A DNA stretch of 64,000 bases from Elysia chlorotica (taxonomy: Eukaryota > Mollusca > Gastropoda > Plakobranchidae). The position numbers and the translations under genes are program-made. The stretch covers positions 242,058 to 306,057 of the forward strand of contig RQTK01000233.1 in assembly GCA_003991915.1 (NCBI GenBank), given 5' to 3'. Shown here piece after piece: positions 12,950-24,156 of this stretch. How positions within the stretch are numbered: position 1 is the stretch's first letter; each line of letters opens with the position of its first letter. The notes under the pieces are model-generated. The model saw nothing but the letters and a program-made list of their open reading frames with translations. It ran no database searches and was not told the DNA's origin.

Positions 12950-13420
12950 TGTTGGGCACTCTCATCATCCAGAAGCCACAAGTACGTAATTTCAAGAAAT
13001 ACATAGGCAAAAATGGTATTTCAAAAAATGAAAACTCTGCTTACAAAGAAAAATAAGTCAAGGGCCACAAGACAAAGAGCCCTTCAGTGTAACTGTAAGA
13101 ACCTATTCTGTATGGATGTAAGGTGTGGACAATAACTAAACCAAAACAAAAGAAAATTTATTAAATAGAAGCACTGAAGATGTGGTTTTGGACGAGAATG
13201 CTAAGAATACGACAGACATAAAAAAGACTATCATTCAAGTATTTATGAGATCATTGCTTAGTAGAAAAAGTAAGAATAAGGTAGTTTTCAATAGTTACAT
13301 AATGAGAAGGGAAGCTTTGGAACACCTTATGAGATGAAAGGCAAGGAAAGATCGGGGAGTTTGGATGGATAATGATTGCCAGTGCCATAAAATAAAGCTA
13401 GGCACCTGATGGTGATGACG
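12950..13420 (+). mobile_element. Decayed LINE fragment (RT C-terminal region)
   Basis: Plus-strand frames read ILYGCKVWTITKPKQKKI, then IEALKMWFWTRMLRI, then MRREALEHLM, matching the LYGxExWxxT / MWxxRRML / MRREGLEHL run of non-LTR retrotransposon reverse transcriptases. There are several frame changes and stops. It is divergent with the minus-strand piece at 12465-12830, possibly two insertions of related elements. Confidence 0.65.
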
Positions 13421-13794
13421 GTGATGATGGTCAAAGAGTTACATTTCAACTATATTCCATCTCAATAACTTTTCAAGAATGGGAGATAAAGAATTTTAAC
13501 TACTGATCATTTTTAAAAGATTGCAGAAACTCAATAAAAAGAGAAGGAAATGTAAAAAACAAATCAACTATTGGAAGTATCAACTTAAAAATATATATAA
13601 ATCAGAGCACATACAATGTATGCCTGAAATAGTAATGTGAGTTTTAGCCAATGGCAAAAAAAATTCAAGCATCTCAACTATCAAACAACAATCAGTTTAG
13701 TAGGAGTTCATGAATCATTGTTTCAAATGACCATCTTTACTCTTAGTTGTCATGCTAAAGGAGAAATTTAAATATTTCTTATGTAAAACAATAT

Positions 13795-13805
13795 TTTATT
13801 TTATT
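13795..13805 (-). terminator. IRF polyadenylation signals
   Basis: Two overlapping AATAAA motifs on the minus strand (13800-13795 and 13805-13800) lie about 450 bases past the IRF stop codon. Confidence 0.5.
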
Positions 13806-13850
13806 ACTAAGCAATCTTTAACAAGGGATATCTACTCATAAAAATATATT

Positions 13851-14073
13851 TCAAAACTTTTGTAATTTCTTTCACATAGCAGTATACATTTAAAAAAAGA
13901 ACCAAGTCTGTAGTATCAAAACCATGGTATATACAAGTTTTACTGTAAAATAATGATACGCCAGGAGTCAAAATTTTGTCATTTCTTTCACAATAACATG
14001 TCAAAAAGAGGCAAGTCTGTAATATCAAAACCATGGCATTTACAAGTTTTACTGTAAAATAATGATAAGCCAA
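13851..14073 (-). repeat. Tandem duplication in IRF 3' UTR
   Basis: Two diverged copies of about 105-115 bases, 13851-13963 and 13968-14073, share for example TATCAAAACCATGG and CAAGTTTTACTGTAAAATAA. They lie between the IRF stop and its poly(A) signals. Confidence 0.8.
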
Positions 14074-14249
14074 TATTCTTCCACAATAATTTTTTACACT
14101 GTATTTGGTACATAAAGTCCATGATGATAAGCTAAGATAGAGATTTATGGAAGGTGTGCAGATCCACGCAAGGATGTGCTGCTTGGTATGACAAGTTAAG
14201 CTTTTGGCAAAAGGTTAAAAAGACATTACCAAGCAACTATTTTCTTCTA

Positions 14250-15976
14250 TTAAACCTGTACATTCCGAAGTTTTTGCTCAATTGAGAGGCGAGTATCAAA
14301 CTCATTAGAGATTGAGCAATCGGGTTCCGTGTAGACCAGCAAATCATGGTTTTCTCTTTCCTGCAGCATTCTCTGAGCCTCCCTGTGTGTAATGGTGATA
14401 GTAACAACTTCAACTGAACTTGATTTTACACCAAAATTAATCTTCACATATGGAGTCAGTGATGCCCACTGATCACTTTTAAAATGGGACTGAAAATACT
14501 CATTGAAGTCAAATATTTTTGTTGTTTCATCTCGTTCTAATTTAGCTTGATGACCATTTTGGGTTTTGTAATAAGCTATTGCTTTGCAGTACCTTGTTGC
14601 AAATATATCTCCGCCTGAATATGACACAGTAATTCCGCGCTTCATTTTTGTAAGAACAGTTGATATAATTTCTGCTTTTTCTGAGTTAAGAGACTGAATG
14701 CTGCTTGAGTGAGGCAGTTCCACTAAAAACGCATCACTGGGACCAAATTGAGCTGGTGTTGGACACTGCAAGATGGAGCCACGCATTCCATCACTTTCAA
14801 CATAGCACAATTTGAATTTATCTTGCTTTAGATCAGATATTACCTTATGAGAAATATATGAAACAGACACATCCAAGGGAAGAAAGGGAGATGTATATAT
14901 CAGGCTTTCATTCTGTGTCTCATCAGATTGTTCAGATGACACATCTTGGCTGACATCAAAATTAATATCTCTGAAGTTGCCAAAACCATCCGGACTTCTT
15001 TTTTGACAATCAAATCTCATAGGACCATTGCTATGATTCTCCTTGTGTCCAATAGGACTTCTGCTTCTAAAGTCACTGATGGTAAAGTGACAACCTTCTC
15101 TTTCTCTAGACTGAGGACAAAATTCATTATTTTTGTGTGTGAAATTGAAAGTATCTGGAATTTGCGAGAAATTAGTAGCCTTTGGCCCAAACATTTGTCC
15201 ATGATTTGGAAAGTTAATATTTTCTTTGCTGAGTTCATTAAATGCTTGTTCAATTTCAGTCAGACTTAAATCAGTCAAAATTTCTTCTGTATCATGATAG
15301 GAATGCATACTCAAAGTTGACACGTCGTCATCATGAGGGCGTGAGCTACATGATGTGGAACTGGAAGGTGAATCTTTTTCAGCAACAAGAGGGTGTAAAT
15401 CAGACAAAGGTGATAAAACATTAAAATTTGGCACATTGAAAGTTTCAACACAACTGAAAAACTGACTGTCTTGCAAATTGTCCTCATGCTTCTGGGTGTT
15501 ATTATTGAGCTCAGTGTTTTTTGGTTTTGGGGCAATAAATTGGTATACCTTGTAAGGGTAGGGTATCTTCTGTTCATGACAATCTGGTAATTCCTTTATA
15601 CAGGGACTGGCGATTATAGCGTTTCGCAACTTTTCTTTCCATTTTTTCAACTCTTCCCTCAATGGCTCTTCACCCTTGTAGTCATACTTGTATACAGCCC
15701 AGGCATGTAAGACTGTAGCGTCTGGCTCGCCCCAAACAGTAAGTCTATGAATCTTCCATGGCAGCTTCCAAATACCTTTGTTCTTATCCATCCAAGACAA
15801 ACCCGAAATTCTTTCATTCTCCAAACAATCCTTCAAAAATGAATCAAGTGTCTTTTTCTGTTTTTTACGACATGGATGGGGATCTTTCATCTGAAATAAA
15901 TAATTGAAGAAACAACTTGAGATTGTAAGCACAGGAACGTGTGAAAATGATGGATACCATTTCTTACCTGACACAT
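14250..15976 (-). CDS. Interferon regulatory factor (IRF), complete
   Basis: Winged-helix transcription factor of innate immune signalling. The coding part is one large exon (14250-15890) plus nine bases in the exon before it (15968-15976), separated by a 77-base GT-AG intron; the product is 549 residues starting MCQMKDPHP, or 546 if the second Met is used. The DNA-binding domain is at about 15-122: SGLSWMDKNKGIWKLPWKIH, then VLHAWAVYKYDYKGEEP, then KKWKEKLRNAIIASP. The tryptophan cluster is clear (W36, W48, W67, W87, plus W44 and W56), but the first family Trp is Phe21. The middle is Ser/Asn-rich. The C-terminal IRF-association domain is at about 340-515 (from LPLDVSVSYISHKVI; includes GSILQCPTPAQFGPSD and ITVSYSGGDIFATRY). 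The presence of that domain separates it from IRF1/2-type proteins; orthology to a given vertebrate IRF cannot be set. Confidence 0.9.
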
Positions 15977-16104
15977 GTTATATGTTTAAAACTTAATTGG
16001 CTTTCTTTATTCTGTTTGTGAATATAAACATACACAATTTTTGGGTTGTTTTGTGTTATTCAATGATAAAAACAACAACAACAAAAACAAAACAATGACA
16101 ACAA

Positions 16105-16143
16105 CGATAGATAATAATAATAATAATAATAATAATGATGATG

Positions 16144-16183
<40 letters not shown>

Positions 16184-16205
16184 TAATAATAATAATAAAT
16201 ATATA
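16105..16205. repeat. (AAT)n microsatellite
   Basis: ATA/ATG trinucleotide array just upstream of the IRF start, preceded by CAA units. Confidence 0.9.
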
Positions 16206-19060
16206 TATTAATACAGTAGTAATAAAATATTTCTATATTTATACAAAGCCTTCCTTTGTAGCAAAAGCTCAAAGCCCTGCATAATCTAGTTTATAAAAAA
16301 AATTAATACAGAAATGTACGGTGTAATGTATCATAGCATAATCGTAAATATTATGCAATGTAAAATTGGAGAGAATGACTTGCTACAAATATACATGTGA
16401 ATATATAATACGAATAATTGATCTTCACTTACATTAAAGTTTTTACTCTAGTTTTTCGAAGAGCGCCATTGCGCTCACCTCTTCAGAAAACTGTTGTGGG
16501 TCATCCTTCATTTCCTAATTTCTTTTTTGTCAAACCAGGTTTAACCAACATAAATGTAGTTTTAGATTGGAAAAAGATAGATTACAAATGACCCTTAAGG
16601 AGCACATATGGAAATTAAAAGAGAACAAAAAAATTACACCATCTCTTGGTGGCAAATACTGGAAAAACAAAGACAATACTCAACATCATAAAGAAAAATG
16701 CGCACTACGTTTAAGCAAAAATGTTTAATTTTAACAAAACAAAAACAGCCTAACTAAAAGAAAAGAAATCCTGTCTACGTGCTTGCACAGAAGAAAGCAT
16801 CTATTAATCAACACAAAAAAAGAACAAAGGAGGCAAAGCACGACCCACGCAAATTTTCTGAAGACAGCCCTGGGTGCAGGCCAATGGCGCCCTCCAAAAC
16901 TCTGGTGTAAAAACGTTATGTAAGTTAAGATCAATTACTAATATTATCTAGCTCTTAAATTAATTGAACACTTTTCTTTATTCGTACTAAAAACTTATTT
17001 ATAATTAGTGCAAACAGAACTAAAAAAAAATCTTTTTTTTTTTTAAATAAGATAAATATTGATCTAAAGATTTAATTTTATTTTAATTATAATATCTTAA
17101 TTAAAATTCAACCTGTGTTTTTGACTTGCCAGCAACAAGAATGAAAGTTTTGAAATGTGGAAATCACTGCAAGAAAACATAATTCTCTTTTTTTTTTTTT
17201 TTAAATAGAGATGGAATGGGTGGGTTCTTTAGATCATTAGAGAGACTATTCCAGAAAAATGCAATTTGGTACCTAAACGTTCTCTGAGACAGATCATACA
17301 TTTATAAACAAGTTTCAATCCGGGTGACAACAATTAAGCAATATGCACTTGATTCTTTTTTTTCCATTTTTTTAAATCGTGTGTTTCAAATACAAAAAAA
17401 TTTGTAGATGTACAAGTGATGGTATTTTCGATAGTAAAGTTTTTAATCTTTGATTCTCATATTTATATTACCGCTATCTCATTCTGAGAGCCAATAAAGA
17501 TCCTTAACAAAAATCATGGCTGCATAACTTTGAATCTGCTTCAATGGAAGGCCGCCAACCTAGGCTTTGTATAATCTAATCCAGGTAGATTAAAAAAAAA
17601 AAATCTTGTCTATCTCTACTCTGACCTTCTAATGATATAGATCATATCTAGACATTTAAATCTTTCTTATAAAATGAAAAAAGCAAGCTTTTTCAATGTT
17701 GGAAATTTGTCCTTCTAAAGAAAGATATTGATTCATTTTATAGTATTACACCCAAACTCACTTCTATATTTATTTCAAAGTAATAACTTTTTTATATAAA
17801 GAAGAGTCTAAAATCTAGATGGAAATAGATATTGCTCCTTTTGAACAATCAAACCTGAAGGCATATTTTTAGACCTACCATCTGGATAAATTGTACTGCA
17901 CCAAACACTGGACGCATTTAAGTTGTATTAAATATCAGTCTGCATGGCCTAGATCTATACACTCACCTGTGACATTTTCAATCTAAAATGTCGATGGATT
18001 TAAAGATTATGTTTAGAAAGATCAAGATATTTCTGCCTCTAGATGAGTCTAGAAATAATTAGTCAGAAACGATTACAAACTCCAGCCAACTAATGGGGTG
18101 CATAGAAAGGTAAAGGTTATATTTATAAAAATCATTTGGTGTAACAAAAATTATTCCTTCAAATCGCTTGAATTTTCATTCTTCGCACGTGTTACATGTA
18201 CTAACTTTATAACTTATTATGATTTTAATGATTTAATCCTTTCACGTTTATAAAATTCTGTGATTCTCTAGTCTAATTTCAGCTTGAATTCCTAGAAAGT
18301 GGGAATATCCGTTTTGGGTAACCCCCAATTTCAGTTTCAGTTTTATTTTTAGTCACATTAATCGGAGTTCTCAGGTTCTGAAACAGCGGAACAACTTCGA
18401 ACCGCGAACGGCCCTCCTGTTCGTTAGTCTGCGGACTGTTCTATTTGACATCCCCTTTCTAAGTCATGATGGAAAAAAACCCACATTTAATAGAATTAAT
18501 TCCATTTACGACCTCTCACGACACAAACTCTCTTTATAGAGTAATTTTTGAAGAAATGAGTCAAACGACAATAATAATCCATCTTGTGTTATTCGGAAAT
18601 CCGAAAATTCACTGATTCGCTTGAACCAACTATGTAGTAAGAAATCTATTTTAGTATTGGACATAGGGAAATCATAGGCCTATCAGATGGAATAAATTAA
18701 ATAATATAACATGATTTGATAAAATGGAAAAGTTAGCATGTAGCTGGCTTTTTTTTTTCTTCCTGTCAATATCCCGGTATGTTCTTTTGAATGTCTTAAG
18801 GCTTAATTATGTAAAATTAATGTTTTAGAAAATACACTTGGTTTTAAAGTTGTATTCATAATTCGAACTCTTAGTAGTTGTTTTTTAATGTAACGTATAA
18901 CACTATGTTTTACATCATAAAAAGAAACTATGCTCGAATTACAACAACCTTAGAACCCCTGTTGCAAACCAACCGGACCGGTTGAATACCAGACCCTTCC
19001 CTACCCACACAACTATGGAAACACTGCAAGTGCAAGCTCGGTTTCCACTGACTGAAAGTA
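16206..19060. other. Non-coding region upstream of IRF
   Basis: No convincing exon. The 17630-18060 part has several TCTAGA/AGATCT palindromes. About 18290-18470 is locally richer in CpG and could be the IRF promoter or a first non-coding exon; this is inference only. Confidence 0.4.
18301..18344. promoter_or_regulatory. NF-kB-like and IRF-element-like sites
   Basis: GGGAATATCC (18301-18310) differs at one position from the GGGRNWYYCC consensus. GAAACTGAAA on the minus strand (18338-18329) is an exact GAAANNGAAA IRF element. They are 18 bases apart, about 2.3 kb upstream of the IRF start, and could allow feedback control. Such short sites also occur by chance. Confidence 0.3.
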
Positions 19061-19083
19061 AATTCTAGTGCTGGTGTTTGTAA

Positions 19084-19344
<261 letters not shown>

Positions 19345-19427
19345 TTCCTCATTTATATCAGACTGTCTGTCTGTGTGCCAACCTGAGTTAGGTTTCCAAT
19401 GCCGTACGACCCATGATCAGATCAGAC

Positions 19428-19641
<214 letters not shown>

Positions 19642-19999
19642 CAGTTCAAACAATATCATAATCACCATCATTAATATAATTATCAACATAATCATCATCA
19701 TGCTGGTTTGTCAGTAGTGTCTGACATAGCGTCCCGTACAATCTGCCTGAAGAGCTCTGTCTTGAGCGATCCTTCCTGCCTCGCTGGGTTTCCATGGTAG
19801 TGATTGCCAGTCGGTAATGTCACCCATCCACCTTCTTGTCATAATGTCTATGATGATGATAACGATGGTGGTGGTGGTCGTGGTGATTGTAATGATAATG
19901 ATGACGATGATGATATTGATATCGATGATGGGAATGAATACATGTAATATGGTCATGTCGTATGAAAGCATCAGTGTGACAGGGTTAGTGGGTAATTTT

Positions 20000-20003
<4 letters not shown>

Positions 20004-20036
<33 letters not shown>

Positions 20037-20385
20037 NNNNNNNNNNNNNNNNNNNNNNNNNNNNNNNNNNNNNNNNNNNNNNNNNNNNNNNNNNNNNNNN
20101 NNNNNNNNNNNNNNNNNNNNNNNNNNNNNNNNNNNNNNNNNNNNNNNNNNNNNNNNNNNNNNNNNNNNNNNNNNNNNNNNNNNNNNNNNNNNNNNNNNNN
20201 NNNNNNNNNNNNNNNNNNNNNNNNNNNNNNNNNNNNNNNNNNNNNNNNNNNNNNNNNNNNNNNNNNNNNNNNNNNNNNNNNNNNNNNNNNNNNNNNNNNN
20301 NNNNNNNNNNNNNNNNNNNNNNNNNNNNNNNNNNNNNNNNNNNNNNNNNNNNNNNNNNNNNNNNNNNNNNNNNNNNNNNNNNNNN
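20004..20385. other. (CT)n tract and 349-base assembly gap
   Basis: A CT run at 20004-20034 enters a stretch of N (20037-20385), which is followed by a T-rich segment. The true length is unknown. Confidence 0.95.
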
Positions 20386-23300
20386 GTTTTTTTTTTGTTT
20401 TTTTTTTTTTTTTTTTAAATTATAATTATTTTTTTTTGTGTATTTTTAACTGACGCCGATTCAACTAGAAATAAAGTGGCGGTCTCTGTTGGGCACAAGG
20501 CTCAAACTCAAAACCTTTTTATTGGAAGGATGTATCTCTAGGAATAATACTCTCTTTCTCTCTATCACTCCTTCACATTCTTGTCTTGGTTTATTTATTT
20601 ATTTTTTTGTGTGTGATCTCCCTTGCTAATGTTTGCTTTACCTGGAATTCTGGATAGTCTCCCGTAACTCAAGTCTCGAATGGCCTGACCCATTGACCCA
20701 AAGGCCAACAAGGTGTGTTGAGCACACCTCGCAACAAGCAACAATCACACACCGTGTTGCTCTGAAGTTTTGCGCATCAAACCAAGGGACGTGACTCAGG
20801 TTAGATATGATTATCATTTTATCATCTCGTAAATCTTGAAACTTGGAAATTCCACTTTGTTTTTGGTGTTTCAGCATTTACACAATTTATTTTAATTCGG
20901 TTTTTACATTCCTAGGCATATAGATTCTAGATCTAGATCTATATCTAGATTCAAATTCGTATTCACCTGTTTCCCACCAATTGTAGACTAGATCAAGAAT
21001 CCTAGGTCCAATTTTCTAAGGTAAGGTGGTGAAATTGCTGAGAAAATGAGTTTAGAATGAATGACCTACGCACTAATCTAGAATCTAGACCTAGATGGAT
21101 CTCTATAGGCCTATAAATAATCCTAGATTCTAATTCTTATTCACCTGTATTAACCTGTGTGGTAACTGCTCAATGAAAGACCAGAGATTTTTAAACTCTT
21201 ATCAAAGCTGGCAAACTGGGTGACACTGGTTTGTCAAATAACTGATAGTTTTAGAAATATCGGAATGAAGAAACTGTCAGTGATAGTTGAAGACAAGTCA
21301 CGTTCACTCGCCACACAAATAGAGTGATCACAGCACAGCTGGCAAATTACACTTCTAAATCCAGCGATCTAGATAATTATCATAAGATTCTTAAGAATAG
21401 TTTTCTTCCTGTTACGGTGAAGTTATTTTAAAACACACCGTATATACATGTATCTAGATTCTTTCTAGATGTTGATCATTGAATAAGTAAAGACATGTTT
21501 GTCTTTGTCCTCTCTTACATAATATATATCCATTTCAGAGAAATGAGTTTGTGGTCACTACCTGTGTGTGCGTAACAAATCTTGTTAATCAACATTTCTT
21601 TTCTGATCTTGTGTGAATTTTTAATATTGTCAAGTCCTTTATACTTGTAACTTATTATAACTGCTAAATATTTTATTGAACAATGAAGTTTTATCTTATC
21701 TTATCTCCTATAGATCCTGATACTTATCAGTTATCTATCAATCTTAATACAGTCACAGTCAACTGTTGTTGTTTGTTTTTTTTGTCTTTTTTTTTTAAAT
21801 GAAAAATTAGTATTAACATCGTATTTGTTTGGAAACATGTTGAAGTAAAAGAGCTGAAGCAGTGAATCGTTGGAATTTAAAGCAAAAATATGCAATTTTA
21901 GATTTTATTTTTTAATTATCCAATTAAGTGAAATATCAAATGATCAGATGTCAATTAAGCAAAGTGCACTGTATACATATATACATATGTAAGTGTTTCT
22001 GTTCAAATGAAATTTTTATGTATGACAAATAAAGCTTTTCTCTCCTAATTTAACATAATTTTCTAGCTTTTAAGAAAGATTATTTACTCACAGCTGTCTG
22101 CCCACGCTCGTTTAGTTTTCACCTGGCCTATCCCTCGCTGTCCGTTTTGGTCTATCTTTCTTTCTGTCTGTACTCCCTGTCTCTCTCTTCCTCTTTCTCC
22201 GTCACTAAAAAAAAAAATTGTTGACTGTCGTTGTTTAGACATTTGAAGCTCTAAAATATATATATGTTATTTTGGGAGAATCTTGTCTGGAAAGTGTTTG
22301 CGGTAAAACTCCATGTACTGATTTATTGTCTACTCTATTTGTGTTATAAATGTTGTTACAGAGGATTGGCTCATTTTGTGAAACTACAATCTTAAGTACA
22401 GAGGAACAAAAAAGTCGTTAAAAAAAAAAAGCTACTGGTGACGCAAAATTGCTATTTTCATATGCTTGTTATCAAATCTTACGCAAAATAATAACACTAC
22501 TTTTGTTAAAATTCTTGGTCATATCTGGAAACTTAATTAATAGTTCAGAGATCAGTCACAAATGCACAAACAGAAGATATCACTGGTACATACCAAAGAA
22601 AGAAGACAGTAAAAGCACAGTAAAAGAAACGATGAAAACAATTTTGTGTGCGTCCTGTGCAGCAGAAAAAGATCTTTTAAATGCTACTTTACTTGACTTT
22701 GCTTAAAGATTAGGGTTAGGTAACTAATAAATCAGAATGTGTTATTTTCTGACCATTTTTTCCTGTAAATCTCCTTCTAAGAAGAAAGGCAGTTCTAGAC
22801 TGTTGCCTTAACTGAATGCCTGCCTGCAACGTAAAAAAAAACAAGCTGTGTATAATGTTAAGTGATATAATCGCAATTCGCAGTGCTTACACCCATTTGC
22901 GTTTTATGCCCATTTCTTTGTATTTTAAAGCAGCAATTCAGGATCTTTGCAATGAAATTGTTTGTGTGTGTATAGTGGAAAGGGGTAGAAAAGTACAGTA
23001 GTTAAATGACTACACACAAAGTTTGCTCCCACATGTGAACTTGTCAGGCTTGATTAGCAAAATTAACTAAGAACATTTAAAAAATTATAGAACTACCATG
23101 GCCTCCACTTACAAACCCACTCTGTCTTTGAACATGCTTGCCCCCGTGAAACATAATTCTTTGTCTTTAATAACCCTCCTTTTTGTGTATGGGGGGGGGT
23201 CAATCCACATACAAAGTTTTATGTGGGATGTTGATTAGTCTTTATTTTTCAACCATAACTAAAAGATTTAAAAAGAAATATGGAGGTTCAGATTAACTGT

Positions 23301-23973
23301 GACATAGCAAAATGTTCATCGAATATGATTATACTTCAATCTGCATCTGAAATGATATATTGATTTTGGTGATTCTATCTATAGGCTTTGTTGACTTCTT
23401 TTTCTAAAAACTCTGTGTCAAACTAAACACTATTAGTAGATAAAGCTTTGTGGTAGTTTAATGAATCTCAGGTTCCTGTAAATCATGGCATGTTTCAGTG
23501 CTAACCAAGAATGTAAAGTGGTGTTTTTTTCTATAGAACGTTCACATAAATCAAACTGAACTTAAGTAACAGAAGGGAACAATCTGATCATTGATGATAA
23601 ATATTTGTAAAGGTGATAGAAATAGAAATGTATTTCCCAGTATGATACTATATACCACACTCTGCGAAGAATGATGGAATTCAATTCAGCAAAAAAATTA
23701 AAGTACCATGAAAACTTTGTAAGTAAAACAAAAACTTGAAATATCACTGGTTTAAAATGTTTTAGATATTTAACATTTCTGAGAGTAAACTGTGCAGGAA
23801 TTAGATTAATATAGAAAAAGATGAAAAAGTCATGGGTTAACATAATTTAGTTAAATTATAATCTGGAATACTTTTAAAACAAAATATTTACACTATTACA
23901 GATCTATATTGTGACTTATGTTTAATTGATCTTAACACTATTGGGTTTTTTTCGTTTGTTTTTTTTCCTCCAG
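20386..23973. other. Non-coding region upstream of the four-TM gene
   Basis: No exon is supported. AGATCT/TCTAGA palindromes cluster at 20925-20960, 21075-21105 and 21455-21470. A degraded SINE body may lie at 20450-20520. A short segment near ATTCACCTGT is repeated at about 20949-20970 and 21127-21148. The 5' UTR exons of the downstream gene are expected somewhere here. Confidence 0.4.
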
Positions 23974-24017
23974 ATCCTTACAAGGTGGTCAATTGGGACA
24001 GGGGCTAGGGAGAAAAA

Positions 24018-24134
24018 ATGGACATTCAAATGACTTTCTTGCCCAGCCCGCATGGTTCAGGGTTGGACGACAAAGACATACTGCCACAAAATCTGAAAGT
24101 GATTGAAAGATCTCTAACTGCTTTTTCTTGGTGA
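24018..24134 (+). CDS. Upstream ORF (38 codons) in the four-TM gene's leader
   Basis: The exon carrying the main start appears to begin at 23974 after a polypyrimidine tract and CAG. An ATG at 24018 opens a 38-codon frame (MDIQMTFLPSPHGSG...) that ends at 24134, 22 bases before the main ATG and out of frame with it. It could dampen translation of the main frame. No known product. Confidence 0.35.
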   Translation: MDIQMTFLPSPHGSGLDDKDILPQNLKVIERSLTAFSW

Positions 24135-24156
24135 AAGATATGTTACTGGCAGGAAG

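Larger units (their letters stand above)
10911..13794. other. Intergenic region between NME5 and IRF
   Basis: These two genes converge here. Apart from the SINE and the two LINE remnants listed separately, I see only AT-rich sequence without coding signal. Confidence 0.6.

Noticed and set aside
19817-20425. A 200-codon frame crossing the gap
   Set aside because: Most of it is unknown bases. The visible ends are ATG-rich low-complexity sequence and a T run.
20638-20877. A 79-codon minus-strand frame
   Set aside because: No family resemblance, no splice context, and no codon pattern setting it apart from the surrounding non-coding DNA.
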